The position numbers and the translations under genes were made by a program. DNA of 64,000 nt, taken from the NCBI RefSeq assembly GCF_003323715.1, contig NZ_QOIN01000054.1, positions 1-64,000 of the forward strand. Reading direction: 5' to 3'. Numbering within the stretch: the first letter of the stretch is position 1; each line of letters opens with the position of its first letter. The notes under the pieces were generated by a model. It made no database searches and was not told the origin of the DNA. It was given only the letters and a program-made list of their open reading frames with translations. Below are positions 1 to 8,475 of this stretch, piece by piece. Source of the DNA: Streptomyces diacarni (GTDB lineage Bacteria; Actinomycetota; Actinomycetes; Streptomycetales; Streptomycetaceae).

Positions 1-115
1 CTCAGGCCCTGCTCGGCCTCGCCCGACGCCGAGCCGACGTGCTGTTCGCGATGCTCCGCGACGGCACCCTCTACGAACCCAGAACCCCACGCCTCGCTTG
101 ACGAAAGACATAGAG
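1..115 (+). mobile_element. IS110-family transposase C-terminal end (partial)
   Basis: Frame 3 reads into the window from the left edge and ends at a TGA at 99-101. The last 32 residues include ALLGLARRRADVLFAMLRDG, which is the typical tail of IS110/IS116-type (DEDD, Piv-like) transposases. The element's terminal sequence probably ends close after the stop, about position 115, where the opposite-strand HEAT gene begins to match its family. Only the very end of the transposase is in the window, so completeness and activity cannot be judged. Confidence 0.75.
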
Positions 116-483
116 GCACCCTGCCGGACAGCTTCGTCCTGGTCCCGAGCGAGCTGCCCGCAGACCGCAGCGATGTCCCCCACACTGTCCGGCCCCGAGA
201 GCGCGTCATGCAGCCCGGCCTGCAGCCAGTCAGCCTGGTGGTCGTCAGCCTCGGCAACCGCGAGAGCAATGAGCCTTACGCCGGCCACCTTCCCCACCCG
301 GGCCAGCGCCTCTGCAGTCTGCCGGGTCACCGCCGTGTCCTCGGCGTCCAAGAACAGCCCCACCAGCGCGTCCGCAGCCTCAGGAAAATCAGCGAAGGAA
401 GCGAGGTCACGCCCGGCACGAACACGTTGCGACCACGAAGGAGACGACGCCTCAGCCAAGGCCGCCTCCAACCCACTCATCAT
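103..483 (-). pseudogene. HEAT-repeat protein, 3' end cut by IS110 element
   Basis: The minus-strand frame from ATG 483 (or 480; a GTG at 492 is also in frame) begins MMSGLEAALAEASSPSW and continues for about 120 residues of Ala/Leu-rich helical repeats, with segments such as DALVGLFLDAEDTAVTRQTA and EALARVGKVAGVRLIALAVA. This matches the small HEAT-repeat proteins that are very common in Streptomyces and act as protein-interaction scaffolds of unknown partner. After DEAVRQGA the family-like sequence stops and the frame runs open through the IS110 end to the window edge with no native stop. I read this as a 3'-truncation by the insertion sequence. The start is soft because GGAG lies immediately before the first ATG. 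Confidence 0.6.
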
Positions 484-562
484 CTCCGCCACGATCAGAC
501 AGTCTCATGCCCCACTCAGAAGACCGAACCCCGGGCCAACGCTGCCCACCCACTTGACCAAG

Positions 563-1012
563 AACAGTTGTAGCGGGTGGCGATCGCGCGGAACTGCTTG
601 AGACGGCCGAAGCAGCGTTCGACCACGTTGCGGGCCTTGTAGGCCTCACGGTCGAAGGCCGGGTGGACGGCCGCCGGCCTTCGACCGCCGCAGGCGGTTG
701 GCCTTTTGATCCGCCCGCTCCGGGATCACCGCCCGGACACCCCGCCTGCGCAGGGTCTGACGGAACACCCGGGACGAGTACGCCTTGTCCGCGATGACCG
801 CATCAGGTCTGCGGCAGGGCCGCCCGGCACCGGCCCGGGGCACTCTCACCCCGTCCATGACCGCGTCGAAAACGGTGAAGTCGTTGACGTTGCCGGACGT
901 GACAACCACGGCCAAGGACAGGCCCCGGCCGTCGCAGGCGAGATGGACCTTCGTCGTCAACCCGCCGCGGGACCGGCCCAGCGCCTGGCCAGCCGACGCG
1001 CGTGCCGGAGAA
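563..1012 (-). mobile_element. IS5-family (IS427-like) transposase remnant with frameshift
   Basis: Read on the minus strand, the sequence gives a DDE-transposase piece: ALGRSRGG then LTTKVHLACDGRGLSLAVVV, VIADKAYSSRVFRQTLRRRG and AVIPERADQKANRL. Around position 660-680 the frame shifts, and the rest of the protein is in another frame as DREAYKARNVVERCFGRLKQ followed by FRAIATRY. These are the conserved middle and C-terminal (DREAYK...RNxVERcF) motifs of IS5/IS427-group transposases. The N-terminus before about 1012 and the extreme C-terminus before about 563 are missing. It is therefore a dead fragment, probably deleted at both ends. Confidence 0.75.
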
Positions 1013-1436
1013 CTCTCCGAATAGCTTGAGTAGAGGTATCGCGTTTTGGGCTCCTTCTACAGAGGAGCGTGTCTTCTCGGGAGTCCGAGTGCTGTGCCGA
1101 GGGGGACCCGCGTCGTCCTTGCCCAGGCGATCGTCTTTGCGTGCGGGTCCGCTGCGGTTACGACTGGCTTACGAACGGGCGTCGTTCCGCGGTGCCGGGC
1201 CACTGCCGGGAGACGGGCCCAGGGGCGCACTGGCGCGCGACGGCTACTGGCGCGGTGCCTCCTGCCCGGACGGCAATGCGCCGGTCTTCTTCACCGTCGT
1301 CCGCCAGGCCTCGCGGTCCGATGAGCTCGACCACCCTTCCCGCGCTGAGACGGCCTACCAAACCTTTGCACTCGAAGCCTTCGCGAAGCGTTCCGCGGCA
1401 TCCCACGGCTGCACGCTGAAGGAAACGAAGGACTGA
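1013..1436 (+). pseudogene. Hypothetical protein fragment, 5' end lost next to IS5 remnant
   Basis: An open frame leaves the IS5 remnant and ends at 1436. Its first half looks like random GC-rich translation. The last 70 residues look protein-like, for example RDGYWRGASCPDGNAPVFF and the tail FAKRSAASHGCTLKETKD, with two Cys. No start codon with a ribosome site precedes this part. I do not recognise the family. It may be the 3' end of a small secreted or cell-surface protein gene truncated by the neighbouring insertion sequence. Confidence 0.3.
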
Positions 1437-1621
1437 GGTCCGCGCTGACGCAAGAAGCGACTGAACGGGCTGGTTGTCCAGTGACTAGCCCTAGTCAGTC
1501 ACTGTCGGCAGTAGCTTCGTTGACCTGCGACTCCCCGGGACAGCAGCGACTGAAGGTTGGCATTCTTGACACGCACGCGCACGGGTCGGAAGGCTTGTAC
1601 GCGGCCGTGGCCCCTTCTTGT

Positions 1622-1800
1622 GTCAACGGCGGTGAAGGCCCACCGTACCCCCTCAGGATCGTCGGCGGCGAGCTTCGCCGCCTGGGCGAGAGCCTCGGGC
1701 TCCCAGACGACCTGGTAGCTCACTCCGGGCCGCTGCCGAAGATGCGGCGGTAGACCTCGTCCTGCGGACAGTGCCGCCACGGCGAGTCCCGCACAAGAAC
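1622..1800 (-). pseudogene. RelE/ParE-like toxin-antitoxin remnant
   Basis: A GTG at 1723 begins SYQVVWEPEALAQAAKLAAD followed by DPEGVRWAFTAVD, which matches the N-terminus of RelE/ParE-superfamily mRNA interferase toxins of actinobacteria. Overlapping its start is the stop of an upstream frame whose last residues are CPQDEVYRRIFGSGPE, a plausible antitoxin C-terminus in the usual coupled antitoxin-toxin order. After about 34 residues the toxin frame loses family resemblance and continues into unrelated sequence. The antitoxin N-terminus is not recognisable either. Both genes appear decayed. The identification rests on short stretches only. Confidence 0.4.
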
Positions 1801-2047
1801 GACCAAGCTGGGAGCGAGTTACCAAACTCATCAACGGGCGCTGACAGCATCTCCGAGGGGAGCGGGCGTAACCAGCCGGCCTCCCCGAGGGGACATGCCA
1901 GGATCAGCAGGACGACGACGCGGGCCTCGCGCCACCCCGGCCCGCTGCTCATCTTGGAGTCGGTCGGTTTCGGGTCGTCGGTCACCTGCTGACAGAAGTC
2001 CAAGCGCCGTGCGGCAGGCAGCGCCGCCCCGATGCCACAGGATCGCT

Positions 2048-2464
2048 TCAGCAACTCTGCGCCCACTTGATGGAGATGGCGGCGACGTAACTACCGAAAC
2101 TGTGCTTCTTGCCCCGCGACAGACAGACCGTCTGAACAGGGCCCCCCGTCGCCCGTATCTTGACTTTGATGTGGTCGTATTTACCGGCCGTCCCCCTGTT
2201 GGTCACACCAGCGGCCCAGACGATGCGCTCGTCGGGAGCGCTCCAGTTGCCCGTCGTGCTCAGGATGACCGTCCCGTTTTCGGAAAGCCAGCATGCGGCG
2301 CCCTTCGCGCAAGGTTTCGGCTTGCCCGCCATGCCTTTCGTCTGCGCGGTCTGAGGCGCCGCATGATCCGATTCCACCCCAGCGGCGTTGGCCACCGGAC
2401 CGGCCCCCAGCACGAGGGTCGAGAAAAGAACGGCTCCCAGTGCGGCGCTCCGCTTGCTACGCAT
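2048..2464 (-). CDS. Small secreted protein of unknown function
   Basis: A 138-residue protein with a clear Sec signal peptide: basic MRSKR, hydrophobic core ALGAVLFSTLVLGAGPVANA, and a probable cut after AxA near residue 27. The mature part is about 110 residues, rich in Lys, Thr and Gly, with four Cys (two in CAKGAACW, two in VCLSRGKKHSF...AQSC) that could form two disulfides. The length and Cys pattern resemble small secreted Streptomyces proteins, including some peptidase-inhibitor-like families, but I cannot assign one. The start at 2464 is supported by AAGGAGG eight bases upstream. It is the only intact gene in this IS-rich stretch. Confidence 0.75.
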   Translation of the reverse strand: MRSKRSAALGAVLFSTLVLGAGPVANAAGVESDHAAPQTAQTKGMAGKPKPCAKGAACWLSENGTVILSTTGNWSAPDERIVWAAGVTNRGTAGKYDHIKVKIRATGGPVQTVCLSRGKKHSFGSYVAAISIKWAQSC

Positions 2465-2685
2465 ATGGTCGTCCTCCTTGGGATTGCTACTGCTGCGTGA
2501 TCTCCGGTCTTCTCCGCATCACCGTAGGAGCGCCTCAACATCATCTACTACACCTTTCGGCGGAGACCGAAAACCTCTGGTAGGGGGCGAACAGGCGGCC
2601 ACCACCATGCAGTGCCGAGCCCATTGTCGCGTTTGCGCTGGCCATAGAGGTGGTCGCAGTTTGGCAGTCTCCGCCTGGTGAGATG

Positions 2686-3070
2686 TTAACGAGTGGCGAC
2701 AGCACGGGGCTCGGTCGAAGGTGTCGTCGAGTTGCGGGACCGCGTTATCGAAGACGAGTCCGGATCGGATGGCGTGGCCGGCCTCCACACGCCGAGCCTC
2801 TGCTCGGCGCCGTATTCCTCGTGCCGCTCCACTTCGGTGAATCCCAGCTTTGCGGCGAGGCGCAGCGAGCGTTCATTGGCGGTCTGGGTGCGCAGCACCA
2901 CAGCTTCGCCGGGGAGCGCGTCGGCGAACCAGTCGAGTGCGGCTGTGCACGCCTCGGTGGCGTATCCGTGTCCCCACGCCTGCGGCAGGAACGGGTGGCC
3001 GAGCTCGGTCTTCCCGACGTCCGGGCGGACGTGCCCCGGACGCTCTGCGTGCGGGTCAGCGGCGGCGGCC
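2686..3070 (-). pseudogene. GNAT acetyltransferase, 5' end removed by IS3 element
   Basis: The C-terminal part of an open frame ending at 2686 carries GNAT-fold signatures. FLPQAWGHGYATEACTAALD contains the acetyl-CoA-binding Q/RxxGxG/A-like loop, and ANERSLRLAAKLGFTEVERH is the motif-B helix and strand typical of RimJ/RimL-type N-acetyltransferases. The upstream portion of the same frame is IS3 transposase sequence, so the native N-terminus (about 60-70 residues including the first strands) is lost. The fused frame is a chimera, not a real gene product. The last 30 residues are low-complexity. Confidence 0.65.
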
Positions 3071-3384
3071 AGCTCGCGGACGAGCGGGTACATCATTTTG
3101 CCGACAGGTTCGCCTGCGACAGATACGCCGCTGCCCGCCGCAAGACCTCGTTCTCCTGTCCCAGCAGCCGGATGCGCTTGCGGGCTTCGCGCCTCGGCCG
3201 ACTCACTCGACGCCGTCACGGGCCTGGCGCCCTCGTCGGTGTCGGCGCGGCGCAGCCACTTCGACAGCGTGAACGGGTGGACGCCGAAGTCGGCGGCGAT
3301 CTGTTCCACCGTGACGCCGGGCTTGCGGTTGCGCGCGAGCCGCACGACGTCCTCGCGGAACTTCTTCGGATACGGCTTGGGCAC
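3071..3384 (-). mobile_element. IS3-family element remnant (OrfA and start of OrfB)
   Basis: Starting at ATG 3384 the translation is MPKPYPKKFREDVVRLARNR with an HTH region GVTVEQIAADFGVHPFTLSK, the standard OrfA of Streptomyces IS3-type elements. After about residue 65 the OrfA frame is shifted: the usual leucine-zipper region is seen only in other frames. Then MMYPLVRELAA appears, which is the usual start of OrfB. OrfB ends after about ten residues at the junction with the GNAT gene. The element is therefore a one-ended fragment and cannot transpose. Confidence 0.7.
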
Positions 3385-3557
3385 TGCGACATCCTTCCAG
3401 GCCGCCTCTCAGCAAGCCTGGTCAGGTGTCACCTATCCATGCGGCAGTCCCAACTCACCGGCCGGGCGCTTTCGGTCCTGCCCGAATAAGCTTGTTTCTA
3501 TCTCGCCGCCCCAGCCAACATCGTCCCAGCCGTACGCACGCCGTTACTAGAGAATAA

Positions 3558-3905
3558 TTGTTCAGACGCACCGATACAACTGAGGGCCAGGTGCGAAATG
3601 GAATCAAGGAAAGGATCATCGCTGGCGGGCTCGTGATGGGGGCGTTGGCCTGCCCATGGCTACGGCCGGACCCCAAAGTCGTGCGAGTCCTAGAATCAAT
3701 AAAGGCATCGACGGAGCAAAAGGACCCTGAAGTCATCAAGCAGGCCTTCTCGAAGGCAGCCAAGTGGGCTTCGCAGTCAACGTCTGGGCGAGCCAGGCTC
3801 ACTGGCGAGTCAGCCGCGGCGCGCGCATCGCGCGCACGGCCACCCACCTTCACTGTCCATCGGACACGGGATAACCGCTCTTCACTGAGACGAAGTTCAG
3901 CCTGA
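3558..3905 (+). CDS. Hypothetical protein, doubtful
   Basis: A TTG-started frame of 115 residues lies in a locally less GC-rich stretch. The part DPKVVRVLESIKASTEQKDP followed by EVIKQAFSKAAKWASQ reads like a soluble alpha-helical protein. The N-terminus and the Arg/Ser-rich tail do not look natural. A shorter version from ATG 3636 (MGALACPW) is possible. No ribosome site stands out. It may be the remnant of a longer gene. The rest of 3410-4277 shows no recognisable gene on either strand. Confidence 0.25.
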   Translation: MFRRTDTTEGQVRNGIKERIIAGGLVMGALACPWLRPDPKVVRVLESIKASTEQKDPEVIKQAFSKAAKWASQSTSGRARLTGESAAARASRARPPTFTVHRTRDNRSSLRRSSA

Positions 3906-4277
3906 ATTCAAAAAGCACACTCCAGCTCAATCTCGCACTTTTAGTCCGGCCAGCGCGCTTGTTGACCGCCGTCGGGCCCCCTCGGAAGCACCAGGTCGAC
4001 GACGGCCGCTGAACAGCCACCAGCCCCGGCGAGCCCGGCGGGTGCGGCGGGGCTTGGACGTCTGTCGTGGCACCGCCGGGGGGGCGGCAGAGGCGGGTGT
4101 GCTGGAGGCTCGGGCGTAGGGGGCATCGCTTCCTGTTCGACCGGGCCGGGCGGGGGGTTGGGTGTTGGCGGAACGGAAGGGGCCGCCGGAGGTGCCGAGT
4201 TGCGAGGTGCGGTGGCGGAGGTGCCGAGTCGCGCGGAAAGGGGTCCGGTTCGCCCGTGGAGGCGAGAAGATATCCGC

Positions 4278-5336
4278 ATGACTGCGAAGCGGCACGGCGC
4301 AGACGATGTCGTCGCGAAAGACGTCGTCTCGGGGAACGTCATCTCGGGGAACGTCATCGGCCCCGTGGTGCAGGCGCATACCATCCACGGTGGTGTGCAC
4401 TTACACTCGGCGGAGCCCCCGGTGATGCCCGTGGTCACACCCGTGGCCGCCCAGGGCTCGGCGCACGCCGACCTGTTCGTGGGGCGCGCCGCACAGGTGG
4501 AGGAGGTGCTGGCGCGGCTGGAGCCGGACGGCGAGGGCCGCGCGGTGGTGGTGTCCGCGGGGATGGGCGGAGTGGGCAAGACGGCCCTTGCCCTCCGCAC
4601 GGCGGCGCTCGCCGTGCGGAGGGAGTGGTTCACCGGTGCCGCGCTCTTTGTGGATCTGCGCGGCTACGACCCGGACGGCAGGACGGTCGCATCGCACGAC
4701 GTGTTCGCCCCGCTCCTGCGTGCTCTGGACGTGGAGACGCAGGACGTTCCCGAGAACCGGGCGGAGCAGGCCGCCGTCTACCACCGGACGCTGGATCGGC
4801 TGGGCCGGGAGGGACGACGTGTGCTGCTCGTCTTGGACAACGCCTCCAGTGGCGACCAGGTACGGGACCTCCTGCCGCGCCATGCCGCCCATCGTGCTCT
4901 GGCGACCACACGCGACCGGCTGTCGCTGTCGGACGGAAACACGCTCGTCCTCGAGGCGCTGCCGGCGGCCGAGGCGCGGACCTTGCTCGAGCGGGCCCTG
5001 CGGAACCACCTCCCGGACGACCCCCGCGTGGCGGGCAGTCCCCGTATCGCGGACCGCCTGGTGACGATGTGCGGTGCGCTTCCCCTCGCGGTCCGCATCG
5101 TCGCGGCGATCCTCGCCGACGAGCCCGACCTGCCCCTGACGGCGCTGGTGGACGAACTGCGCATGGGGGGGCGAGCTGCGGCACGGCGAGTTGTCGGTGG
5201 CCGCAGCGGTCGACGTCTCATGGCGACGCCTACTCGCCCGCGATCCCTCGGCGGCGCGGCTCGCCCAATTATGCACACTGAACCCCGGCCCGGGGCTGGA
5301 GACCGAGGCCGCGCAGGCGCTGGACGGCCGTTGTGA
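4278..5336 (+). CDS. NLR-like STAND protein, N-terminal half (RHIM-like motif + NB-ARC)
   Basis: From ATG 4278 (GAGAAG eight bases upstream) the protein has a short leader, then a beta-rich repeat-like segment at residues 18-43 (GNVISGNVIGPVVQAHTIHG, then GVHLH). The NB-ARC NTPase follows: entry motif LFVGRAAQVEEVLARL near residue 72, P-loop GMGGVGKTAL near 95, Walker B VLLVLDNASSGDQ near 185, and a GLPL-like GALPLAVRI near 270. STAND NTPases with NB-ARC are ATP-switched signalling or defence ATPases. The frame runs off at a run of seven G (5165-5171), after which 50 nonsense residues follow to a stop at 5336. The true continuation is the frame ending at 7275. With one G removed the product would be about 1,000 residues. 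A real frameshift or a sequencing error are both possible. Confidence 0.8.
   Translation: MTAKRHGADDVVAKDVVSGNVISGNVIGPVVQAHTIHGGVHLHSAEPPVMPVVTPVAAQGSAHADLFVGRAAQVEEVLARLEPDGEGRAVVVSAGMGGVGKTALALRTAALAVRREWFTGAALFVDLRGYDPDGRTVASHDVFAPLLRALDVETQDVPENRAEQAAVYHRTLDRLGREGRRVLLVLDNASSGDQVRDLLPRHAAHRALATTRDRLSLSDGNTLVLEALPAAEARTLLERALRNHLPDDPRVAGSPRIADRLVTMCGALPLAVRIVAAILADEPDLPLTALVDELRMGGRAAARRVVGGRSGRRLMATPTRPRSLGGAARPIMHTEPRPGAGDRGRAGAGRPL
4329..4406 (+). other. RHIM-like amyloid-signalling motif candidate in NLR N-terminus
   Basis: Residues 18-43 of the NB-ARC protein contain two tandem SGNVI units followed by VVQAHTIHGGVHLH. The pattern of beta-branched residues around a Q-A/G core with flanking Asn and Gly resembles RHIM and the bacterial amyloid signalling sequences (BASS) found at the ends of NLR-like proteins. 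In those systems a matching motif on a small effector templates assembly. No matching effector motif was noticed in this window. Function is inferred from the motif's look and position only. Confidence 0.45.
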
Positions 5337-7275
5337 AGCCGAGGTGCGGGGGTCGCTCCGTACGCTGCGCCAGGCGCATCTGCTGAGCAAGGCCGACGGC
5401 CACTGGCAGATGCACGATCTCGTGCGGCAGCAGTTGCGGGAACGCGCGCTGCCACGGCCGGCCGACGAACCGGCGGCCGCGTTGACGCGCCTGCTGGAGT
5501 ACTACCTGCAAGCCGTGAGCCGCCGGGACGCGGAGTGGTTCGAGAGCGAGCGTGTCACGCTGGTGGCAGCGGTTCCCGTCTCGGTCGCGACGGGCCTGGA
5601 CGGCCTCGCCGCCGACCTGGCGGCGGCCGTGTGCGCCTTCCTCACCGAGCAGTGCGACCTGGGCGTGCGCCTCGTGCTGTGCCGGCACGAGGCCGAGGCC
5701 ACGGCACGCTCGGGGGACGCCCGGCGCCGGGCCGAGGCGCTGGCGCGGCTCGGCACCACCCTGGTGGCCGCCGCCCGGTTCAGCGAGGGGCTGTCCGCCC
5801 TCGACGACGCGCTCGAGACCTGGCGGGCCGTTGCGGACGCGGAACAGGTCGCCGAAGCGCTGCACACCCGCGGCCTGTGCCTGGTCCAAGCCGCACGCCA
5901 CCGCCAGGCCGTGTCCGCGTTGCGCGAGTCCGCTCAGCAGTTCCGCGCGCTGGAGCTCCCGCTGCGGGAAGCGCAGGTCCTCGACGACCTCGCGGAAGCC
6001 GCGGGCACGCTGCACGATCTGGAGGAGGCGCTGTTGGCCGCTCGCCGGAGTGCCGCGCTGTTCGCCGACACGGGCGAGCGCCAGTCCGAACTGCACCTGG
6101 GCGTGACCCTGGCGGCACTCCACGCGCGCAACGGGAGATACGCCCTGGCCGTGTCGGGGATCGAGAGCACCGCGCGGGTGGCCAAGAACGAGGGGTATCC
6201 CGAGGTCGAGGCCAGGGCGTGCGCTCAACTGGCGCTGCTCCACGCGCAGACGGGCCGGCAGCGCACAGCCGCCGCCTACCGTCAGCGCGCCGTCGCACTA
6301 CTGCGCCAGACCGGCGACACGGAGGCCGAGAACCTGCTGACGATGCAGTTGTCCGCCTCAATGGCGGCGATGGCCGACGACGTGGACGCCGCATCCGCAC
6401 TCCAGCAACAGGTCGAGTACTGCCGCTCCTCGGGCAACAGGAACGGCGAGGGCGACGCGCTGCACCGCCTGGGACTGCTGCTGTCCGACCGCGCGAGGCT
6501 CACCGCCGCCTATCAGGTGCATCTCAAGGCCGTGGAAGTCTGGCGGGACCTGGGCAACCGGCACCGGGAGGGTGCCGAGCTCGCGGCGCTCGCGAAGGCG
6601 TTCGCGGCGGTCAACCGCCTGGCGGCCGCTCGGCGTACAGCCGACGAGGCCGTCGAGGCGCTGACCGACAGCGGCGCCGCCGACGAGGCCGCCGCGCTGC
6701 GGGACTGGGCCGCCCAACTGCCGCCCAGTTCCGAGGACGAGTCCGAGGAACTGTCCTACGCCACCACTGTCACATCTGAGAAACGTTCAGGATGTGCGGC
6801 CGTTGTCACCGGCATCGGTGTGGTGCTCGCGACGCTCTACGACGCGCCATGGTGGGCGCTGGCAGGCTGGGCGCTCCTGCTCGCCGCCGTACGTACGGGG
6901 CACGCCGCAGTCAGCCGCCGGTCGCGGCGGGGTACGGGCGCAGGCCCGGAGCCGGAATCGATACCGGAACCGATGCTGGAGGGTGCCTACCCGCAGGTGA
7001 AGGGCTGCCTTTCGGTATGCGGGGCCGCCGCGCTGGTGACCGCCTTTGTGGTGGGCGGCCCGTGGGGGCTGCTCGCCGCGTGCACCCTCGCGGCGGGGTG
7101 CTGGGTGAGCGGCAAGCAGGGGGTGGCGGTCTTCACCGTCATCGGCGTGCTCATCGTCCACTTCACGTGGGGCACATGGTGGATGGCCCTCGGCCTGGTC
7201 GCGCCGTTCGTCGGCTACCGGAACACCATGGGCCTGACGTTCGCGGACGAGACCAAGCAGGTCGAGGTGGGCTGA
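5191..7275 (+). CDS. NLR-like STAND protein, C-terminal half (TPR repeats + membrane region)
   Basis: This frame is the out-of-frame continuation of the NB-ARC gene. Just after the G-run it reads GELRHGELSVAAAVDVSWRR, the winged-helix region after NB-ARC, then LLSKADGHWQMHDLVRQQLR, the usual winged-helix end. Residues about 100-510 are TPR-type helical repeats, recognisable from units such as ALARLGTTLVAAARFSEGLS. The last 170 residues hold about five to six hydrophobic segments between 6790 and 7230, for example WWALAGWALLLAAV and LVTAFVVGGPWGLLAACTLA. This suggests a membrane-anchored sensor tail, which is unusual for soluble NLR/AfsR-type proteins. The TTG at 5191 is only the first possible start of the open frame, not a likely real start. 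Confidence 0.75.
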   Translation: MSVAAAVDVSWRRLLARDPSAARLAQLCTLNPGPGLETEAAQALDGRCEAEVRGSLRTLRQAHLLSKADGHWQMHDLVRQQLRERALPRPADEPAAALTRLLEYYLQAVSRRDAEWFESERVTLVAAVPVSVATGLDGLAADLAAAVCAFLTEQCDLGVRLVLCRHEAEATARSGDARRRAEALARLGTTLVAAARFSEGLSALDDALETWRAVADAEQVAEALHTRGLCLVQAARHRQAVSALRESAQQFRALELPLREAQVLDDLAEAAGTLHDLEEALLAARRSAALFADTGERQSELHLGVTLAALHARNGRYALAVSGIESTARVAKNEGYPEVEARACAQLALLHAQTGRQRTAAAYRQRAVALLRQTGDTEAENLLTMQLSASMAAMADDVDAASALQQQVEYCRSSGNRNGEGDALHRLGLLLSDRARLTAAYQVHLKAVEVWRDLGNRHREGAELAALAKAFAAVNRLAAARRTADEAVEALTDSGAADEAAALRDWAAQLPPSSEDESEELSYATTVTSEKRSGCAAVVTGIGVVLATLYDAPWWALAGWALLLAAVRTGHAAVSRRSRRGTGAGPEPESIPEPMLEGAYPQVKGCLSVCGAAALVTAFVVGGPWGLLAACTLAAGCWVSGKQGVAVFTVIGVLIVHFTWGTWWMALGLVAPFVGYRNTMGLTFADETKQVEVG

Positions 7276-8475
7276 GCGGGCATCCGGGCCCGGACGCCGG
7301 CGCACGGACTGTCCGCCTCACCGCGCGGAGCGCCGTTCCAGGCCTGCAGTCCGAGCGCCTTGAGGATGTCGGCGGGCTCGGCGCGGCGCGCGTAGTCCGG
7401 GTGCACGTCAAGCCAGCGGATGACACTGCTCCCCGCGCCCGCACGGATGTGCCCGCCGTTGGCAGCAGCTACGCGCCCGGGCACCTGCGGCTCGGCGGTC
7501 GCGCGATGCCTCCTCGTACCGCCTCCGCGACCAGAACCGCCTCCTGCACGCCAACGCCGACCGGGCCGCGCGCGGTCGCCGACTCCTGCGTTCCCCACCC
7601 AGCCCTTGGGCCAGTCAGGCCAGCAGGAAGACCGAACGCCCCACCGCAGCGTCAAAGCCCAAGAAGCCCGCCAAGGAGCCGAACCGCAACCGCGACGAGC
7701 GGCAGGCACGCCGCGCCGCTGTGACCGGCGCCCGTGTACTGTTGCCGCTTCTTCGCCACCGCGGCCCGCACTGTCGTAGGTGTGCGTGCGCTTAAGGTCC
7801 TCTACCGCCTCGGTGGCGGTACGGAACTTCGTGCCGTCAACGGTCTTGCCGCCCGAGGTGTAGGTGTGGGACAGGTCGACCAGCGTCGTGTCGCCGTTGG
7901 TGGTCTTGATCTTGGTGGGCCGGCTGGACTTATCCAGCGTCACGGACTGCCAGGTGCCACCGGGGTAGGTGGTGGAGGTGCGAGTGTCGTTGTTGTCGCT
8001 CGCGTAGGTCGTCTTCTTCCCGTCCAGGGCCGTCAAGGAAGTCAGGCGGTTCGCTTCGTCGTAGCGGTACTGGGTCTTGCCACCGAAGTCTTCGTAGGTT
8101 TCGACGTTGCCGTCGGCGGTGTAGGTCAGCACCGTCTGGGAGCCGTCCCGGCCTCGTCGGTTGCCTCCCCTGCTTCGACCGGTAGGATCGCTGTCCGGAC
8201 GCCATTTCTCGTGCTCGTTCGTATATCGCAGTAGCCATCGATCTCGGAGCCCAAGCGACCGATTTCCGACATAGAGTCGGTTACACAACGTGATCGCGTG
8301 GCTGTCCTGAGGGGTACTGCCGCGCTCCGGGCGCTTGTGAGCCAAGTGCCTCGATAGGCGCCCGGCTCATCGGGAGCGCTCGCGACAGGGTCAGCCCCAG
8401 CACCACGAGGGATCGAGGTGTCCGGCCGGCGGACGTCTCCACGGGGCCGGTCCGTGGGTGTGGAGAGGAGCCAGG
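7276..8475. other. Degenerate region between NLR gene and LuxR regulator
   Basis: No complete gene is seen. The minus strand has an RHS fragment (listed separately). It is joined at its left to a short piece reading SSVIRWLDVHPDYARRAEPA that I cannot place. The plus strand around 7505-7740 reads SYRLRDQNRLLHANADRAAR and then a basic tail, possibly another gene end. The mixture looks like recombined gene scraps. Confidence 0.5.
7765..8165 (-). pseudogene. RHS/YD-repeat protein fragment
   Basis: The minus-strand frame shows about 125 residues of YD-repeat sequence: TYTADGNVETYEDFGGKTQY, RYDEANRLTSLTALDGKKTT and RTHTYDSAG. RHS proteins are very large cell-surface or secreted shells that often deliver C-terminal toxins in bacterial competition. 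Neither the start nor the toxin end is present, and unrelated sequence flanks both sides. It is a relic carried along during rearrangement. Confidence 0.7.

Noticed and set aside
1653..2066. Minus-strand 137-codon open frame with a hydrophobic stretch
   Set aside because: Reads across the antitoxin-toxin remnant in a different frame, lacks a ribosome site and has a Ser/Arg/Ala shadow-like end.
3455..3853. Minus-strand 132-codon open frame
   Set aside because: No start signal and no protein-like pattern; overlaps the equally doubtful plus-strand hypothetical gene.
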